A stretch of DNA of 64,000 bases from Candidatus Eisenbergiella merdavium (GCA_019119595.1 DWWS01000031.1:31109-95108), one strand, 5' to 3'; shown: positions 9,301 through 19,020, counted from the first letter of the stretch. Program-made: numbers and translations. The notes: generated by a model from the sequence alone, not told the origin.

Positions 9301-10344
9301 ATGGAGGTAAAAATGAACCGGAAATTATTACAATCCCTTCCCGACCCGGGAAGGCTTACCAGAAATCAAATTCTCAGTCTGCTTTTTTCGAAGGAATACG
9401 GCTTCCTGCCGGAGCCGCCGGTCTTTGTCGCGGCTGAGGAGGAGGCCGTGGATGAGAATTTCTGCGCAGGAAAGGCCGTCCTGAAAAAGCTGCGCCTGCG
9501 CTTGGCGACCGCAAACGGAATCTTTGCCTTTCCTGTGAGCTTCCTGTATCCGGCGGGCGAAAAGGCTCCGGTGCCCTGCTTTATCCATCTTGACTTCAGC
9601 GAGATTATCCCAAACTGCGGTTTCCCGGCTGAGGAGATCCTGGACGGAGGCTGCGCGGTTCTTCACTTTTGCTATCAGGATGTGACTTCTGATGACGGAG
9701 ATTTTACCAACGGTTTGGCCGGGCTGTTCTATCCGGAGGGGAAAAGAGCGGAGAAACAGTGCGGCAAGCTTGGCATTTGGGCCTGGGCGGCAAGCCGCAT
9801 TATGGATTATGCCGTGACGGTGCCGTTTTTGGACAGGCGGCGCATCGGCGTTGTGGGCCATTCCCGCCTGGGGAAAGCCGCACTTCTTGCGGGCGCGGCG
9901 GACGAGCGGTTTTTCTGTGCCTTTTCCAATGACTCCGGCTGCAGCGGAGCGGCGCTTGCCAGAGGCACGAGGGGAGAAACGGTGGGAGACATTTATGAAA
10001 AATTCCCGTACTGGTTCTGCGAGGCCTATGGAGCGTATGCGGAAAAAGAGGAGTCTATGCCCTTTGATCAGCATTTTCTGCTTGCTGCGATGGCTCCCAG
10101 GCGCGTCTATGTGGCGAGCGCCGCTTCGGACTGCTGGGCCGATCCGGAGAATGAATACCTTTCCTGCGTCGCTGCCGGGGAATACTACTGCAGGATGGGA
10201 CTGGAGGGCTTCGTTCATCCGGACAGAATGCCAGTTCCCGGAGACTGCTTCGGAGAGGGTGAGATTGGCTATCATCTGAGAGCCGGTACCCATTATCTGA
10301 GCAGGGAGGACTGGGGATATTTTATGAGGTTCATCAAAAAATAG
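9301..10344 (+). CDS. CE15-like glucuronoyl esterase / alpha-beta hydrolase family protein
   Basis: Nucleophile-elbow region IGVVGHSRLGKAALLAGAAD followed by FSNDSGCSGAAL and C-terminal HYLSREDWGYFMRFI. Confidence 0.75.
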   Translation: MEVKMNRKLLQSLPDPGRLTRNQILSLLFSKEYGFLPEPPVFVAAEEEAVDENFCAGKAVLKKLRLRLATANGIFAFPVSFLYPAGEKAPVPCFIHLDFSEIIPNCGFPAEEILDGGCAVLHFCYQDVTSDDGDFTNGLAGLFYPEGKRAEKQCGKLGIWAWAASRIMDYAVTVPFLDRRRIGVVGHSRLGKAALLAGAADERFFCAFSNDSGCSGAALARGTRGETVGDIYEKFPYWFCEAYGAYAEKEESMPFDQHFLLAAMAPRRVYVASAASDCWADPENEYLSCVAAGEYYCRMGLEGFVHPDRMPVPGDCFGEGEIGYHLRAGTHYLSREDWGYFMRFIKK

Positions 10345-10372
10345 AGTGTCGGAAAAGGGGGCTTTGGCTTTC

Positions 10373-12319
10373 ATGCGTTTCCTTCTCGTCGCCGTCAATG
10401 CCAAATACATACATTCCAACCCCGCCGTTTACAGCCTGCGCGCCTATGCGCAGCGCAGCGGCTTTGGGCCTTCTTCCCGTGAAAACGGGCAGCCTGAAGC
10501 CGTGGCGGAGGCGGTGCTTGCGGAATATACCATCAATCAGCCCTTTTGGGAGATTCTTGCCGACCTTTACGGGAAAAAGCCCGATGCGGTCGGCTTTTCG
10601 TGCTATATCTGGAACCGGGAGATGATCTTTGCCCTGGCGAGGGAGCTTTCCAGGCTCCTTCCTCATATTCCGATATGGCTGGGAGGGCCGGAGGTTACCT
10701 ACGATCCGGAGGAAACGCTTTCCTCGCTTCCCCATGCGGCAGGCGTGATGATCGGGGAAGGGGAGGAGACCTTCCGGGAGCTTTTGGAGCTGTACGCGGC
10801 AAGTTCGCATGCTTCGGCCGGAGGCCCTGGAGGAAGAGGCCCGGCGGGAGCGGATCCCGAAACAGGAGAGGATCCCGAAGCAGGCACAGATTCTGCGGCC
10901 GCCGCAGATTCCGAAGGAGCCGTACCTCCTGAAAAAAATATCTGCTGGCCCTCCCCGGAAGGAATCCGGGGCGTGGCGTACCGCACCCATCCGGGCGGAG
11001 AGGTGACAAGAACGCTGGAGCGGCCGCTTCTTCCGCTTGACCGCCTTCCGTTTTTTTACAAAGAGCAGAAGGAGATCGGGGATTTTCAGGACCGCATCAT
11101 TTACTATGAGTCCAGCCGGGGCTGTCCCTTCCGGTGCAGCTACTGCCTTTCTTCGGTGGATAAGACAGTACGGTTCCGCGACGTGGAGCTGGTAAAAAAG
11201 GAGCTTCAGTTTTTCCTGGACAAAAGGGTTCCCCAGGTAAAATTCGTGGATCGTACCTTTAACTGCAGCCATTCCCATGCCATGGCGATCTGGAGCTATC
11301 TGAAGGAGCATGACAACGGTGTCACCAATTTTCATTTTGAGATCGCGGCGGACATTCTGACGGAGGAGGAGATCGCGCTCCTTGGGAGCCTGCGGCCCGG
11401 GCTGGTGCAGCTTGAGATCGGCGTCCAGTCCACCAATCCCGACACCCTGCGGGAAATCCGCCGTTCGGCGGACTGGGAACGGCTTAAGGAGATTGTGGGA
11501 AGGCTGCGGGGCGGACGGAACATCCACATTCACCTGGATCTGATCGCCGGGCTTCCGCTGGAGGGGCTGGAAAGCTTCCAGCGTTCCTTCAACGACGTGT
11601 ATTCCTGCAGGCCGGATCAGCTTCAGCTTGGCTTCCTGAAGGTGCTGAAGGGCTCGTATATGCACGAAAAGGCGGAGGAATACGGGCTGGAATACCTGGA
11701 TTTTCCTCCCTACGAGGTGCTTTTTACCCGCTGGCTTTCCTATGAGGACGTTCTGGTGCTCAAGCGGGTGGAGGAAATGGTGGAGCTGTACTACAACAGC
11801 GGCCAGTTCACCCATACGCTTCCGGTTCTGGAGGAATGCTTTTCTTCTCCCTTTGCGATGTACCGGGAGCTTTCGGCGTTTTATGAAAGGCGCGGGCTGT
11901 TCCGCCAGAGCCCTTCCCGCCTGTACCGTTATCAGGCGCTTCTGGATTTTGCCGCCGGCGCGGATCCCGAACGGCTGGAGCTTTATCAAGAGCTTCTGAC
12001 CTTTGACCTGTATCTGCGGGAGAACGCGAAGAGCCGCCCGGATTTCGCCCCGGCCTGCAGACAGGAGGAGCAGGCGAAGGAGAGGATCAGCCGTTTTTAC
12101 CGGGAAGAGATGAAGAATCCCCGTTTTCTTGCGGATTATGTGCGGGAGGGCTATGATTCCAGACAGATGGCCCGCCTGACCCATGTGGAGTGCTTCCGCT
12201 TCCCGGTCTGGGAGGAGAGAATGCGCCTGCCGGATGGGAAAATATACTACGTGCTGTTTGACTACCGCGGCAGAGACCCGCTGAGCCGCCGGGCGCGGAC
12301 GGAAATCCTTCCTCTGTGA
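10373..12319 (+). CDS. B12-binding-domain radical SAM protein (DUF4080-type)
   Basis: N-terminal MRFLLVAVNAKYIHSNPAVYSLRAYA; radical SAM motif YYESSRGCPFRCSYCLSSVD; Ala/Gly/Asp-rich linker between domains. Confidence 0.88.
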   Translation: MRFLLVAVNAKYIHSNPAVYSLRAYAQRSGFGPSSRENGQPEAVAEAVLAEYTINQPFWEILADLYGKKPDAVGFSCYIWNREMIFALARELSRLLPHIPIWLGGPEVTYDPEETLSSLPHAAGVMIGEGEETFRELLELYAASSHASAGGPGGRGPAGADPETGEDPEAGTDSAAAADSEGAVPPEKNICWPSPEGIRGVAYRTHPGGEVTRTLERPLLPLDRLPFFYKEQKEIGDFQDRIIYYESSRGCPFRCSYCLSSVDKTVRFRDVELVKKELQFFLDKRVPQVKFVDRTFNCSHSHAMAIWSYLKEHDNGVTNFHFEIAADILTEEEIALLGSLRPGLVQLEIGVQSTNPDTLREIRRSADWERLKEIVGRLRGGRNIHIHLDLIAGLPLEGLESFQRSFNDVYSCRPDQLQLGFLKVLKGSYMHEKAEEYGLEYLDFPPYEVLFTRWLSYEDVLVLKRVEEMVELYYNSGQFTHTLPVLEECFSSPFAMYRELSAFYERRGLFRQSPSRLYRYQALLDFAAGADPERLELYQELLTFDLYLRENAKSRPDFAPACRQEEQAKERISRFYREEMKNPRFLADYVREGYDSRQMARLTHVECFRFPVWEERMRLPDGKIYYVLFDYRGRDPLSRRARTEILPL

Positions 12320-12355
12320 CCGGAAACCATACATACAAAGAGGAGTCAAAAAAGG

Positions 12356-13015
12356 ATGAAACAAAAGGAACGAGTGGAAAAAGTGCTCCGTCTTCTGGAT
12401 GAGCACTACGGAACGGAATATATCTGCTATCTGGAGCATGAAAATGCCTGGCAGCTTCTGATCGCCACCATTTTGAGCGCCCAGTGCACGGACGCGAGGG
12501 TGAACATCGTGACCAGGGAGCTTTTCCGGAAATACCCGGATGTGGAGGCGTTTGCGAACGCGGACTTAAAGGAGCTGGAGCAGGACATTCATGCCACGGG
12601 CTTTTACCATAATAAGGCGAAAAATATCATATCCTGCTGTCAGGAGCTTGTGAACCGTTTCGGCGGGGAAGTGCCCCGTTCTCTGGAGGAGCTGACCTCC
12701 CTCGCGGGCGTTGGGCGCAAAACGGCGAACGTGATCCGGGGAAATATCTACAACGATCCCAGCATCGTGGTGGATACCCATGTGAAGCGGATCTCCAACC
12801 GCCTGGGCTTCACGAAGGAGGACGACCCGACAAAGGTGGAGCAGGATCTGATGCGTGTGCTGCCCAAGGATCACTGGATCCTGTACAACATGCAGATCAT
12901 CACCCTCGGCAGGCAGCTCTGCAAGGCGCCGAACCCCAAATGCGGGGAATGCTTCCTGACGGAGGTCTGCCCCTGGTATGAAAAGAAGAAAAAAGAGGAA
13001 GGAAAGAAGCAATGA
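12356..13015 (+). CDS. nth: Endonuclease III
   Basis: HhH region (LTSLAGVGRKTANVI), catalytic VDTHVKRISNRLG and C-terminal C-x6-C-x2-C-x5-C 4Fe-4S ligands. Confidence 0.96.
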   Translation: MKQKERVEKVLRLLDEHYGTEYICYLEHENAWQLLIATILSAQCTDARVNIVTRELFRKYPDVEAFANADLKELEQDIHATGFYHNKAKNIISCCQELVNRFGGEVPRSLEELTSLAGVGRKTANVIRGNIYNDPSIVVDTHVKRISNRLGFTKEDDPTKVEQDLMRVLPKDHWILYNMQIITLGRQLCKAPNPKCGECFLTEVCPWYEKKKKEEGKKQ

Positions 13016-13740
13016 AAAGCCCGGTGCGGGATTATGTCTGTGTGGATCTGGAAACCACAGGCTTAAATCCAAAGACGGAGAAGATCATAGAGATCGGCGC
13101 GGTGCGGATGCGGGACGGGGAGATCGCGGCCCGTTTTCAGACCCTTGTGAATCCGGGAAGGCAGCTTTCCGAGAGCGCCTGTCAGATCACGGGCATCACC
13201 CAGCGGGAGGTGGATGCGGCGCCGAAAGCGGGAGACATCCTTCCGGATTTCCTGTGCTTTCTCGGAGAAGACGTGCTGGTGGGCCACAGCCTGCTGTTCG
13301 ATTTTTCCTTTCTGAAAAAGGCGGCGGTGAACGAGGGGCTTTCCCTGGAAGCGAAGGGCATCGATACCCTGAAGCTCTCCCGTAAATATCTGTCTCAGCT
13401 TCCCAGCCGCAGCCTGGAGGCGCTCTGCAGACATTTCTCCATTCCCCACCGGGCCCATCGGGCGCTGGGGGACGCGGAGGCCACGGCGGCGCTGTATGAG
13501 CTGCTTTGTGAAAAATTTTACGCGGAGGGGCCCTTCGACCCGGTTCCTCTCATTTTTCATGTGAAAAAAGAAAGCCCTGCCAGCCGTTCCCAGAAGGAGC
13601 GGCTTCTTCGCCTTGCCGCCCTGTACCGGATTCCGCTTGATGTGGACGTGGAAACGCTCACAAGAAATGAGGCGAGCCGTCTGGCGGATCAGCTCATCGC
13701 CAGGTACGGCAGGACGCCCCGTACTGTGGAAAAATCCTGA
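13012..13740 (+). CDS. DnaQ/PolC-like 3'-5' exonuclease
   Basis: DEDDh exonuclease motifs YVCVDLETTGLNP and HRALGDAEATAALYELL; start overlaps the nth stop (ATGA). Confidence 0.9.
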   Translation: MKSPVRDYVCVDLETTGLNPKTEKIIEIGAVRMRDGEIAARFQTLVNPGRQLSESACQITGITQREVDAAPKAGDILPDFLCFLGEDVLVGHSLLFDFSFLKKAAVNEGLSLEAKGIDTLKLSRKYLSQLPSRSLEALCRHFSIPHRAHRALGDAEATAALYELLCEKFYAEGPFDPVPLIFHVKKESPASRSQKERLLRLAALYRIPLDVDVETLTRNEASRLADQLIARYGRTPRTVEKS

Positions 13741-13791
13741 AAAAACGCCGGAACAGCCGCTTTTTTTCGGCGTGACGAACACTCCAGCGCT

Positions 13792-13821
13792 CTTGCAAAA
13801 ACGAAGGCTTTCCTATATAAT
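13792..13821 (+). promoter_or_regulatory. Candidate promoter upstream of microprotein/vanW
   Basis: TTGCAA (13792-13797), 18-bp spacer, TATAAT (13816-13821). Confidence 0.5.
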
Positions 13822-13875
13822 AGGCTTTTAAGCGAACATAAAAACAGCCTTGACGTATCTGAAATGGAGGGTGCG

Positions 13876-13980
13876 ATGTTTAATATTTACAGTAAAAAAT
13901 CAAAACGGATCATCTCGTCAGTCATCATCATCATTCTGGTTCTGGCAATGGTCATACCGACGCTTCTGTACGTACTGTAG
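13876..13980 (+). CDS. 34-aa single-TM microprotein
   Basis: MFNIYSKKSKRIISSVIIIILVLAMVIPTLLYVL*; ATG preceded by tggagggtgcg RBS; basic N-terminus plus hydrophobic helix; below the 60-aa cutoff of the ORF track. Confidence 0.65.
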   Translation: MFNIYSKKSKRIISSVIIIILVLAMVIPTLLYVL

Positions 13981-14021
13981 GAAATGACGGTCGGAGCAGA
14001 CGCTCCGGCATGGAGGAGTAT

Positions 14022-15614
14022 ATGAAAAAATGGATTTGTTTTCTGGCGCTTCTGCTTTTCGCAGGGCTTGCGCCTGTTGCTTCCGGCATTTCCGTACAGG
14101 CTCAGGCGAGGCCGGATGATACGATCATGGAAGGCGTGTATGCCGGGGAGATCTCGCTTGCGGGTATGACCCAGGCTCAGGCACAGGAGGCGGTTCAGGC
14201 CTACGTGGATTCCCTGGGCGGCAGCGTGATCACGCTGAACGTGGTGGACGGGAATACGGTGACAACGACCGCCGCGGAGCTTGGCATGAGCTGGAGCAAC
14301 CAGAATCTGGTGAGTGAGGCGGTGAATCTGGGAAAGGCCGGAAACGTGGTGGCCCGCTATAAGGCAGTCAAGGATCTGGCGTATGAAAATAAGGTCTACG
14401 ATATCCAGTTTTCCTTTGACCAGGAGGCCATTGCTTCCCTGATCGAGAACGACTGTGCCAAATACAATGTGGAGGCCATAGATGCTCATCTGAACCGGGT
14501 AAACGGTGAATTTGTCATTGAAGAGGGCCAGACGGGCGTCGTTATTGACAACAGCGCTTCCGAAACGGCGGTTTACGAATATTTGACGACCCAGTGGAAG
14601 GGCGGGGACGCTTCCGTCGATCTGGTGGTGACGCAGGAGCAGCCCCAGGGAAATACGGAGAATCTGTCTCTGGTAAAGGATGTGCTCGGAACCTTTACCA
14701 CCAGCTATTCCTCCTCCGGCTCGGACAGAAGCGCCAACGTATCTAACGGCTGCAAGCTGATCAACGGCACGACGGTATATCCCGGGGAAAGCTTCTCCAC
14801 CTATGAAGCGGTAGCGCCGTTTTCAGAGGAAAACGGCTACTATATGGCGGGCTCCTATCTGAACGGGCAGGTGGTGGACAGTATCGGCGGCGGTATCTGC
14901 CAGGTATCCACAACCCTGTACAACGCGGTTCTGCTTTCGGAGCTTCAGGTGGACGAACGGCACAATCATTCCATGATCGTCAATTATGTGAAGCCGTCCA
15001 TGGACGCGGCGATCGCGGAATCCTCCGGAAAGGATTTTGTTTTCACCAACAATACGGAATATCCGATCTATATTGAAGGCTATACCAGCAATAAAAATAT
15101 CACCTTTACCATCTACGGCGTGGAAACCAGAGATTCCAACCGGAAGGTGAGCTATGAGAGCGAGGTGCTGGAAACGATCTCTCCGGGCGCGGAGGTGATC
15201 AACCAGAGCGCTTCCCAGCCCATCGGTTTTGTGGATGTGCAGTCGGCGCATACGGGCTACAAGGCAAGGCTGTGGAAGGTGGTGACGGTGGACGGAGAAG
15301 AGGTCAGCAGGGAGCAGATCAACAGCAGCAGCTACAAGATGACCCCGCGCACGGCCACGGTCGGAACGGCGACGGATAATCCCAACGCCTACAACGAGCT
15401 GCAGGCGGCCATCGCCACAGGAAGCATCGACCATGTGAAGAGCGTTGCGAACGCGCTGAAAAACGGCCAGTCCATAACGCCCGCTCAGCCTTCCACGGGC
15501 GTCGATCCCGCCCTTGCGGCGATCCTGGAAGGAAAGACGCCGGAGGAGCAGGCGATCCTGATCCAGCAGTACAACGAGCAGCTTGCCCAGCAGCAGCAAC
15601 AGGCAGGGCAGTAA
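14022..15614 (+). CDS. VanW family protein with signal peptide and peptidoglycan-binding-like N-terminal domain
   Basis: Signal peptide MKKWICFLALLLFAGLAPVASG; VanW block FSTYEAVAPFSEENGYYMAGSYLNGQVVDSIGGGICQVSTTLYNAVLLSEL; ggaggag RBS. Confidence 0.92.
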   Translation: MKKWICFLALLLFAGLAPVASGISVQAQARPDDTIMEGVYAGEISLAGMTQAQAQEAVQAYVDSLGGSVITLNVVDGNTVTTTAAELGMSWSNQNLVSEAVNLGKAGNVVARYKAVKDLAYENKVYDIQFSFDQEAIASLIENDCAKYNVEAIDAHLNRVNGEFVIEEGQTGVVIDNSASETAVYEYLTTQWKGGDASVDLVVTQEQPQGNTENLSLVKDVLGTFTTSYSSSGSDRSANVSNGCKLINGTTVYPGESFSTYEAVAPFSEENGYYMAGSYLNGQVVDSIGGGICQVSTTLYNAVLLSELQVDERHNHSMIVNYVKPSMDAAIAESSGKDFVFTNNTEYPIYIEGYTSNKNITFTIYGVETRDSNRKVSYESEVLETISPGAEVINQSASQPIGFVDVQSAHTGYKARLWKVVTVDGEEVSREQINSSSYKMTPRTATVGTATDNPNAYNELQAAIATGSIDHVKSVANALKNGQSITPAQPSTGVDPALAAILEGKTPEEQAILIQQYNEQLAQQQQQAGQ

Positions 15615-15743
15615 GCGCTGCCGGCCTCTTGAAATAAAGCAAAATGGAAAGAGAAAAATCCCCGGGTCTTCAGGGCCCGGGGATTATCTGCCGGAGGGAG
15701 AACGCTGCGCGCTTGGGAGCAGGCTCCGACATGGAGGTAAGGT

Positions 15744-16760
15744 ATGGAGGTTGGGAAAATACAGGAGAGCGTGCTGAAACGCTCTGTATTGAGACAACTG
15801 AAAACAAAAAGGAAAGAGATACTGCAAGGGGCAGGCCTGGGAGAAGACTGCGCTGTTCTGGCATTTCCGCCCGGAGAGGAGCTGCTGATCTCCTCCTGCG
15901 CGGTGAAAACCGGCCATGACGCGGCCCTGTACGCAGTCCATGCCGCCGCAAACAATATCGCGGCGTGCGGCGGAAGGCCGGCGGCCGTGTGGCTCACGGT
16001 GCTCCTGCCCCCTTCGGCTGAGGAGGAGGAGCTGAAGGCGCTCATGCTCCAGGCGGAGCAGACCTGCGCCGGGCTGAATCTTCAGATCGCAGGGGGACAC
16101 ACGGAGGTCACTCCGGCGGTGAACCGGATCACGCTTTCCGCCGCAGCAGCGGGCAGCGCTCCGGCAGGGCAGTCAGTGCGCACATCCGGCCTTCACCCGG
16201 GCGCGGAGCTGGTGGTGACGAAGTGGGTGGGACTGGAAGGGACGGCGGTCGCCGCGAAGGAAAAGGAGCGGGAGCTTCTTTCGCATTTTCCGGCCTACCT
16301 GGTGGAAACGGCAAGAGACTTCGACCGGTACCTGTCCGTGCTCCCGGAGGCGGCCGCCGCGTTGGAGGCAGCCGCCGCATCAGAAGATGCCGCTGTCATG
16401 CCCTGCGGCGTCTGCGCCATGACCGATCTTTCCACCGGCGGGATTTTCAGCGCGCTCTGGGAAATGGGCGAAAGCGCCGGAGTCGGGCTGGAGATCGACC
16501 TGAAAAAAATACCCATCCGTCAGGAAACAGTGGAGATCTGTAACTATCTGGATCTGAACCCCTACGAGCTATCCTCCGGGGGAAGCCTGCTGATCGCGGC
16601 GGACGACGGATACGCTCTGGCCGACAGCCTGGAAAGGGCGGGGATTCCGGCCGCCGTGGTGGGAAAAGCCGTCCCCGGAAACGACAGGATCGTCCGGAAC
16701 GGGGAGGAAAAACGCTTCCTCGGCCCGGTCAGGACGGATCAGATTCATAAATTGTTTTAA
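15744..16760 (+). CDS. AIR synthase-related (HypE-like) protein
   Basis: LGEDCAVLAF, ALYAVHAAANNIAACGGRPAAVWL, MTDLSTGGIFSALWEM pattern of the PurM/HypE superfamily. Confidence 0.8.
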   Translation: MEVGKIQESVLKRSVLRQLKTKRKEILQGAGLGEDCAVLAFPPGEELLISSCAVKTGHDAALYAVHAAANNIAACGGRPAAVWLTVLLPPSAEEEELKALMLQAEQTCAGLNLQIAGGHTEVTPAVNRITLSAAAAGSAPAGQSVRTSGLHPGAELVVTKWVGLEGTAVAAKEKERELLSHFPAYLVETARDFDRYLSVLPEAAAALEAAAASEDAAVMPCGVCAMTDLSTGGIFSALWEMGESAGVGLEIDLKKIPIRQETVEICNYLDLNPYELSSGGSLLIAADDGYALADSLERAGIPAAVVGKAVPGNDRIVRNGEEKRFLGPVRTDQIHKLF

Positions 16761-16773
16761 AGGAGAAAAAGAT

Positions 16774-17265
16774 ATGCGGGAGTTCAGAGAGCAGCTTCTT
16801 GGAATCATTGAGAAAAACAGCCGGATCGATCTGAAGGAGCTGGGGGTAATCCTTGGCGTGGAAGAAATCGATGTGGTGAACGAGCTGGCGGCGATGGAAG
16901 CGGAGGGGATCATCTGCGGCTATCATACGCTGATCGACTGGGACAAAACCAGCCTGGACAAGATCTCCGCGCTGATCGAGGTGCGGGTAACGCCCCAGAG
17001 AGGGCAGGGCTTCGACAACATCGCGGAACGGATCTACAAATATCCGGAGGTGAACGCGGTGTATCTGATCTCCGGCGGCTTTGACCTGCTGGTGACGCTG
17101 GAGGGAAGAAACCTGAAGGAGATCTCCTCCTTTGTTTCGGAGAAGCTTTCTGCGCTGGACGGCGTGCTGAGCACGGCCACGCATTTTATCCTGAAAAAAT
17201 ATAAGGATCATGGCACGATCCTTGCCAGAAAATATGAAGATACAAGGGAGAAGATCATGCCATGA
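16774..17265 (+). CDS. Lrp/AsnC family transcriptional regulator
   Basis: N-terminal winged HTH and AsnC/Lrp ligand-binding domain (NAVYLISGGFDLLVTLEGRNLKEISSFVSEKLSALDGV). Confidence 0.9.
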   Translation: MREFREQLLGIIEKNSRIDLKELGVILGVEEIDVVNELAAMEAEGIICGYHTLIDWDKTSLDKISALIEVRVTPQRGQGFDNIAERIYKYPEVNAVYLISGGFDLLVTLEGRNLKEISSFVSEKLSALDGVLSTATHFILKKYKDHGTILARKYEDTREKIMP

Positions 17266-18440
17266 GAAATCCGCTGTCTGAAAAGATCGTAACCATTCAG
17301 CCCTCGGGAATCCGGAAATTTTTTGACATCGTAAGCGAAATGGACGACGCCATCTCCCTCGGCGTGGGGGAGCCTGATTTTGATACGCCCTGGCACATCC
17401 GGGACGAAGGAATCTATTCCCTGGAAAAGGGGAGAACCTTCTACACCTCCAACGCGGGCCTGAAGGAGTTGAAGGTGGAAATCTGCAGCTACCTGAAAAG
17501 GCGCTTTGGGCTGGAATACGACTTCGCCCATGAGGTTCTGGTCACCGTGGGAGGCTCCGAGGCCATCGACATCGCTCTGCGCGCCATGATCGATCCGGGA
17601 GACGAGGTGCTGATCCCTCAGCCCAGCTACGTTTCCTATGAGCCCTGCGCCGTGCTTGCGGATGCGGTTCCGGTCATCATCAACCTGAAAGCGGAAAATG
17701 AATTTCGCCTGACGGCGCAGGAGCTTCGAGATGCCGTAACGGACAAGACCAAGGTGCTCGTCCTTCCCTTCCCGAACAATCCCACGGGAGCCATCATGGA
17801 GCGAAAGGATCTGGAGGAGATCGCGGAGGTGATCCGGGAAAAGGATCTTTTTGTGATCTCTGATGAGATCTACAGCGAGCTGACCTACGACAGAGATCAT
17901 GTATCCATCGCCCAGCTTCCTGGCATGAAGGAACGGACGATCCTGATCAACGGATTTTCCAAGTCCTACGCCATGACCGGCTGGCGGCTTGGCTATGCCT
18001 GCGGCCCGCGCCTGATCCTGGATCAGATGCTGAAGATCCACCAGTTTGCCATCATGTGCGCGCCCACCACCAGCCAGTATGCGGCGGTGGAGGCCTTAAG
18101 AAACGGGGACAGGGACGTTCAGGAAATGCGGGAGGCCTATAACCGGAGACGCCGCTACCTGATGTATGCCTTTCGGGAAATGGGCCTGCCCTGCTTCGAG
18201 CCCTACGGCGCTTTTTACGTGTTCCCCTGCATCCGGGAATTCGGCCTGACCAGCGACGAATTCGCCCTCCGTTTTCTGCAGGAGGAAAAGGTGGCCGTGG
18301 TGCCGGGAACCGCGTTCGGGGCATGCGGGGAGGGCTATATCCGCATTTCCTACGCCTATTCCCTGGAAAACCTGAAAACAGCCATTGGACGCCTTGCTGA
18401 TTTTGTCAGACGCTTGAGGGAAGAAGGGAGCAAAGCGTGA
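17262..18440 (+). CDS. PLP-dependent class I/II aminotransferase
   Basis: INGFSKSYAMTGWRLGYACGP PLP-lysine motif and LPFPNNPTGAIM; start overlaps Lrp stop. Confidence 0.94.
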   Translation: MRNPLSEKIVTIQPSGIRKFFDIVSEMDDAISLGVGEPDFDTPWHIRDEGIYSLEKGRTFYTSNAGLKELKVEICSYLKRRFGLEYDFAHEVLVTVGGSEAIDIALRAMIDPGDEVLIPQPSYVSYEPCAVLADAVPVIINLKAENEFRLTAQELRDAVTDKTKVLVLPFPNNPTGAIMERKDLEEIAEVIREKDLFVISDEIYSELTYDRDHVSIAQLPGMKERTILINGFSKSYAMTGWRLGYACGPRLILDQMLKIHQFAIMCAPTTSQYAAVEALRNGDRDVQEMREAYNRRRRYLMYAFREMGLPCFEPYGAFYVFPCIREFGLTSDEFALRFLQEEKVAVVPGTAFGACGEGYIRISYAYSLENLKTAIGRLADFVRRLREEGSKA

Positions 18441-18502
18441 CGTTCCGGCATAAATAGCTGGGGATGGTATGCCCGATCGCACGCTTCAGAATGAGGATCA
18501 AC

Positions 18503-19009
18503 ATGAACATTGTACTGCATCAGCCGGAGATTCCGGCGAACACCGGAAATATCGGAAGAACCTGCGTAGCTACCGGCTCCGTTCTGCATCTGATCGAGCC
18601 GCTGGGCTTTCAGCTGAATGAAAAGCAGATCAAACGGGCGGGCATGGACTACTGGCATAAGCTGGATGTGCGTCGCTACGTCAACTATGAGGATTTTCTG
18701 GAGCAGGAGTTTTGCCTGCATCCCGGCAGAAAGCTCTGGCTTGCCACCACAAAGGCAAAGCGCGTCTATACGGAGGCGGCCTTTGGGCCGGACGATTACC
18801 TAATGTTCGGAAAGGAAAGCGCCGGAATCCCGGAGGAGATTTTGGTGGAGCATGAAGAAACTTGCATCCGCATCCCCATGCTGGACGAAATCCGGTCGCT
18901 GAACCTGAGCAACTCCGTGGCGGTGGTGCTCTATGAAGCATTGCGTCAGAACCATTTTGACGGGATGCTGCTGGAGGGGGAGCTGCACAGGCTGAGGTGG
19001 AAGGGATGA
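18503..19009 (+). CDS. trmL: tRNA (cytidine(34)-2'-O)-methyltransferase
   Basis: MNIVLHQPEIPANTGNIGRTC and SpoU-type C-terminus IPMLDEIRSLNLSNSVAVVLYEAL. Confidence 0.92.
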   Translation: MNIVLHQPEIPANTGNIGRTCVATGSVLHLIEPLGFQLNEKQIKRAGMDYWHKLDVRRYVNYEDFLEQEFCLHPGRKLWLATTKAKRVYTEAAFGPDDYLMFGKESAGIPEEILVEHEETCIRIPMLDEIRSLNLSNSVAVVLYEALRQNHFDGMLLEGELHRLRWKG

Positions 19010-19020
19010 CTGAAAACTAA

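Noticed and set aside
10334-12439. 701-aa minus-strand ORF opposite the radical SAM gene
   Set aside because: Mirror ORF in GC-rich coding DNA; no recognisable domain, low-complexity basic composition, and the plus-strand protein has clear motifs.
15655-15690. ccccgggtcttcagggcccgggg after vanW as a strong plus-strand terminator
   Set aside because: Good stem but followed by gattatc, not a U-run; on the minus strand it has an AT-rich tail but no minus-strand gene to terminate.
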